From positions 1-64,000 of the forward strand of contig CAIVKC010000024.1 in assembly GCA_903906365.1 (NCBI GenBank): DNA of 64,000 nucleotides, read 5' to 3'. The notes under the pieces were generated by a model. The model searched no databases, was not told the DNA's origin, and saw only the letters and a program-made list of their open reading frames with translations. Positions 63,857 through 64,000 of the stretch are shown one piece after another (within the stretch, counting starts at the first letter, position 1; the number at the start of each line of letters is the position of its first letter). The DNA comes from an uncultured Bacteroidota bacterium (GTDB lineage Bacteria; Bacteroidota; Bacteroidia; Chitinophagales; Chitinophagaceae). Both the position numbers and the translations under genes were made by a program.

Positions 63857-64000
63857 TTACAGCGGGGATTCTCCCGGCTGGCCGGATTTGCGGGCCACCA
63901 GGATAAGGCGGGGGGACCGATCCAGGCTAAAGGGCTCCAGCCTGTAATTACCAAACAGGGAAACGATCCTGAGTCCGGAGCGGGAAAACATGCTTTCAAA
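63857..64000 (-). CDS. Partial gene at right edge, C-terminus of a probable SAM-dependent methyltransferase
   Basis: The minus strand reads 47 codons from the window edge to a TAA at 63857-63859. The segment GLRIVSLFGNYRLEPFSL followed by RLILVARK has the shape of the last strands of class I methyltransferases (a small barrel-edge hairpin with a terminal ARK). The 5' part is outside the window, so the assignment is tentative. Confidence 0.5.
   Translation of the reverse strand, partial: FESMFSRSGLRIVSLFGNYRLEPFSLDRSPRLILVARKSGQPGESPL

Overview
The window reads as chromosomal DNA of a Bacteroidota bacterium, most likely family Chitinophagaceae. The reasons are the SusC/SusD pair, an ROK regulator, outer-membrane proteins with a carboxypeptidase-regulatory-like domain, a DUF5686 protein, M61/M1/DUF885 peptidases, weak ribosome-binding sites and many -7 boxes of the Bacteroidota form TAnnTTTG. 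No phage, insertion sequence, CRISPR array, rRNA or tRNA was seen. Species placement is inference; I could not search a database.

Region by region. 1-14530: a polysaccharide utilisation locus. A ROK repressor (cut by the left edge) faces a SusC-SusD pair, then an FG-GAP/ASPIC-UnbV lipoprotein, an SDR dehydrogenase and a 3-hydroxyacyl-CoA-dehydrogenase-like enzyme. Convergent to these lie a GH29 alpha-L-fucosidase and a GH20 beta-N-acetylhexosaminidase, so the substrate is probably a fucosylated, GlcNAc-containing glycan. 14751-18042: a small coiled-coil protein, then pfkA and pyk. 18361-27827: a small conserved protein, a Kir-type potassium channel, a TetR regulator, and then a tight same-strand run that looks like an inositol-phospholipid/sphingolipid pathway: myo-inositol-phosphate synthase, a PgpA-like phosphatase, GtrA, a DUF5686 outer-membrane protein, a CDP-alcohol phosphatidyltransferase fused to DUF4833, and an Aur1-like PAP2 protein.

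27886-44499: mostly housekeeping genes: free-methionine-sulfoxide reductase, gcvP, threonine aldolase, pgi, an M61 peptidase, a sigma/anti-sigma pair, an NlpC/P60 peptidase, a TauE-like permease, pyrophosphatase, crcB, a DUF4878-like lipoprotein and phoH. Small secreted proteins of unknown function lie between them. 44857-54526: a Ycf48-like beta-propeller, a DHFR-like reductase, a GH97 glycosidase, a DUF885 protein and a HupE-M1 peptidase operon, with about 840 bp of apparently non-coding DNA at 45880-46718. 54585-64000: a DUF6702-like protein, a TPR-AAA+ ATPase followed by a TPR-membrane protein, a CNNM/CorC transporter, a PAP2 phosphatase facing an LtaS-like sulfatase-fold membrane enzyme, a large lipoprotein that may be a glycoside hydrolase, and the 3' end of a probable methyltransferase.

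The most interesting block is 18892-27827. It encodes candidate enzymes for each step from glucose-6-phosphate to phosphatidylinositol and inositol phosphoceramide. It also carries an unusual transferase-DUF4833 fusion and lies beside a Kir channel, a family whose eukaryotic members bind phosphoinositides. The TPR-AAA+/TPR-membrane pair at 55209-57789 is the second uncharacterised candidate system.
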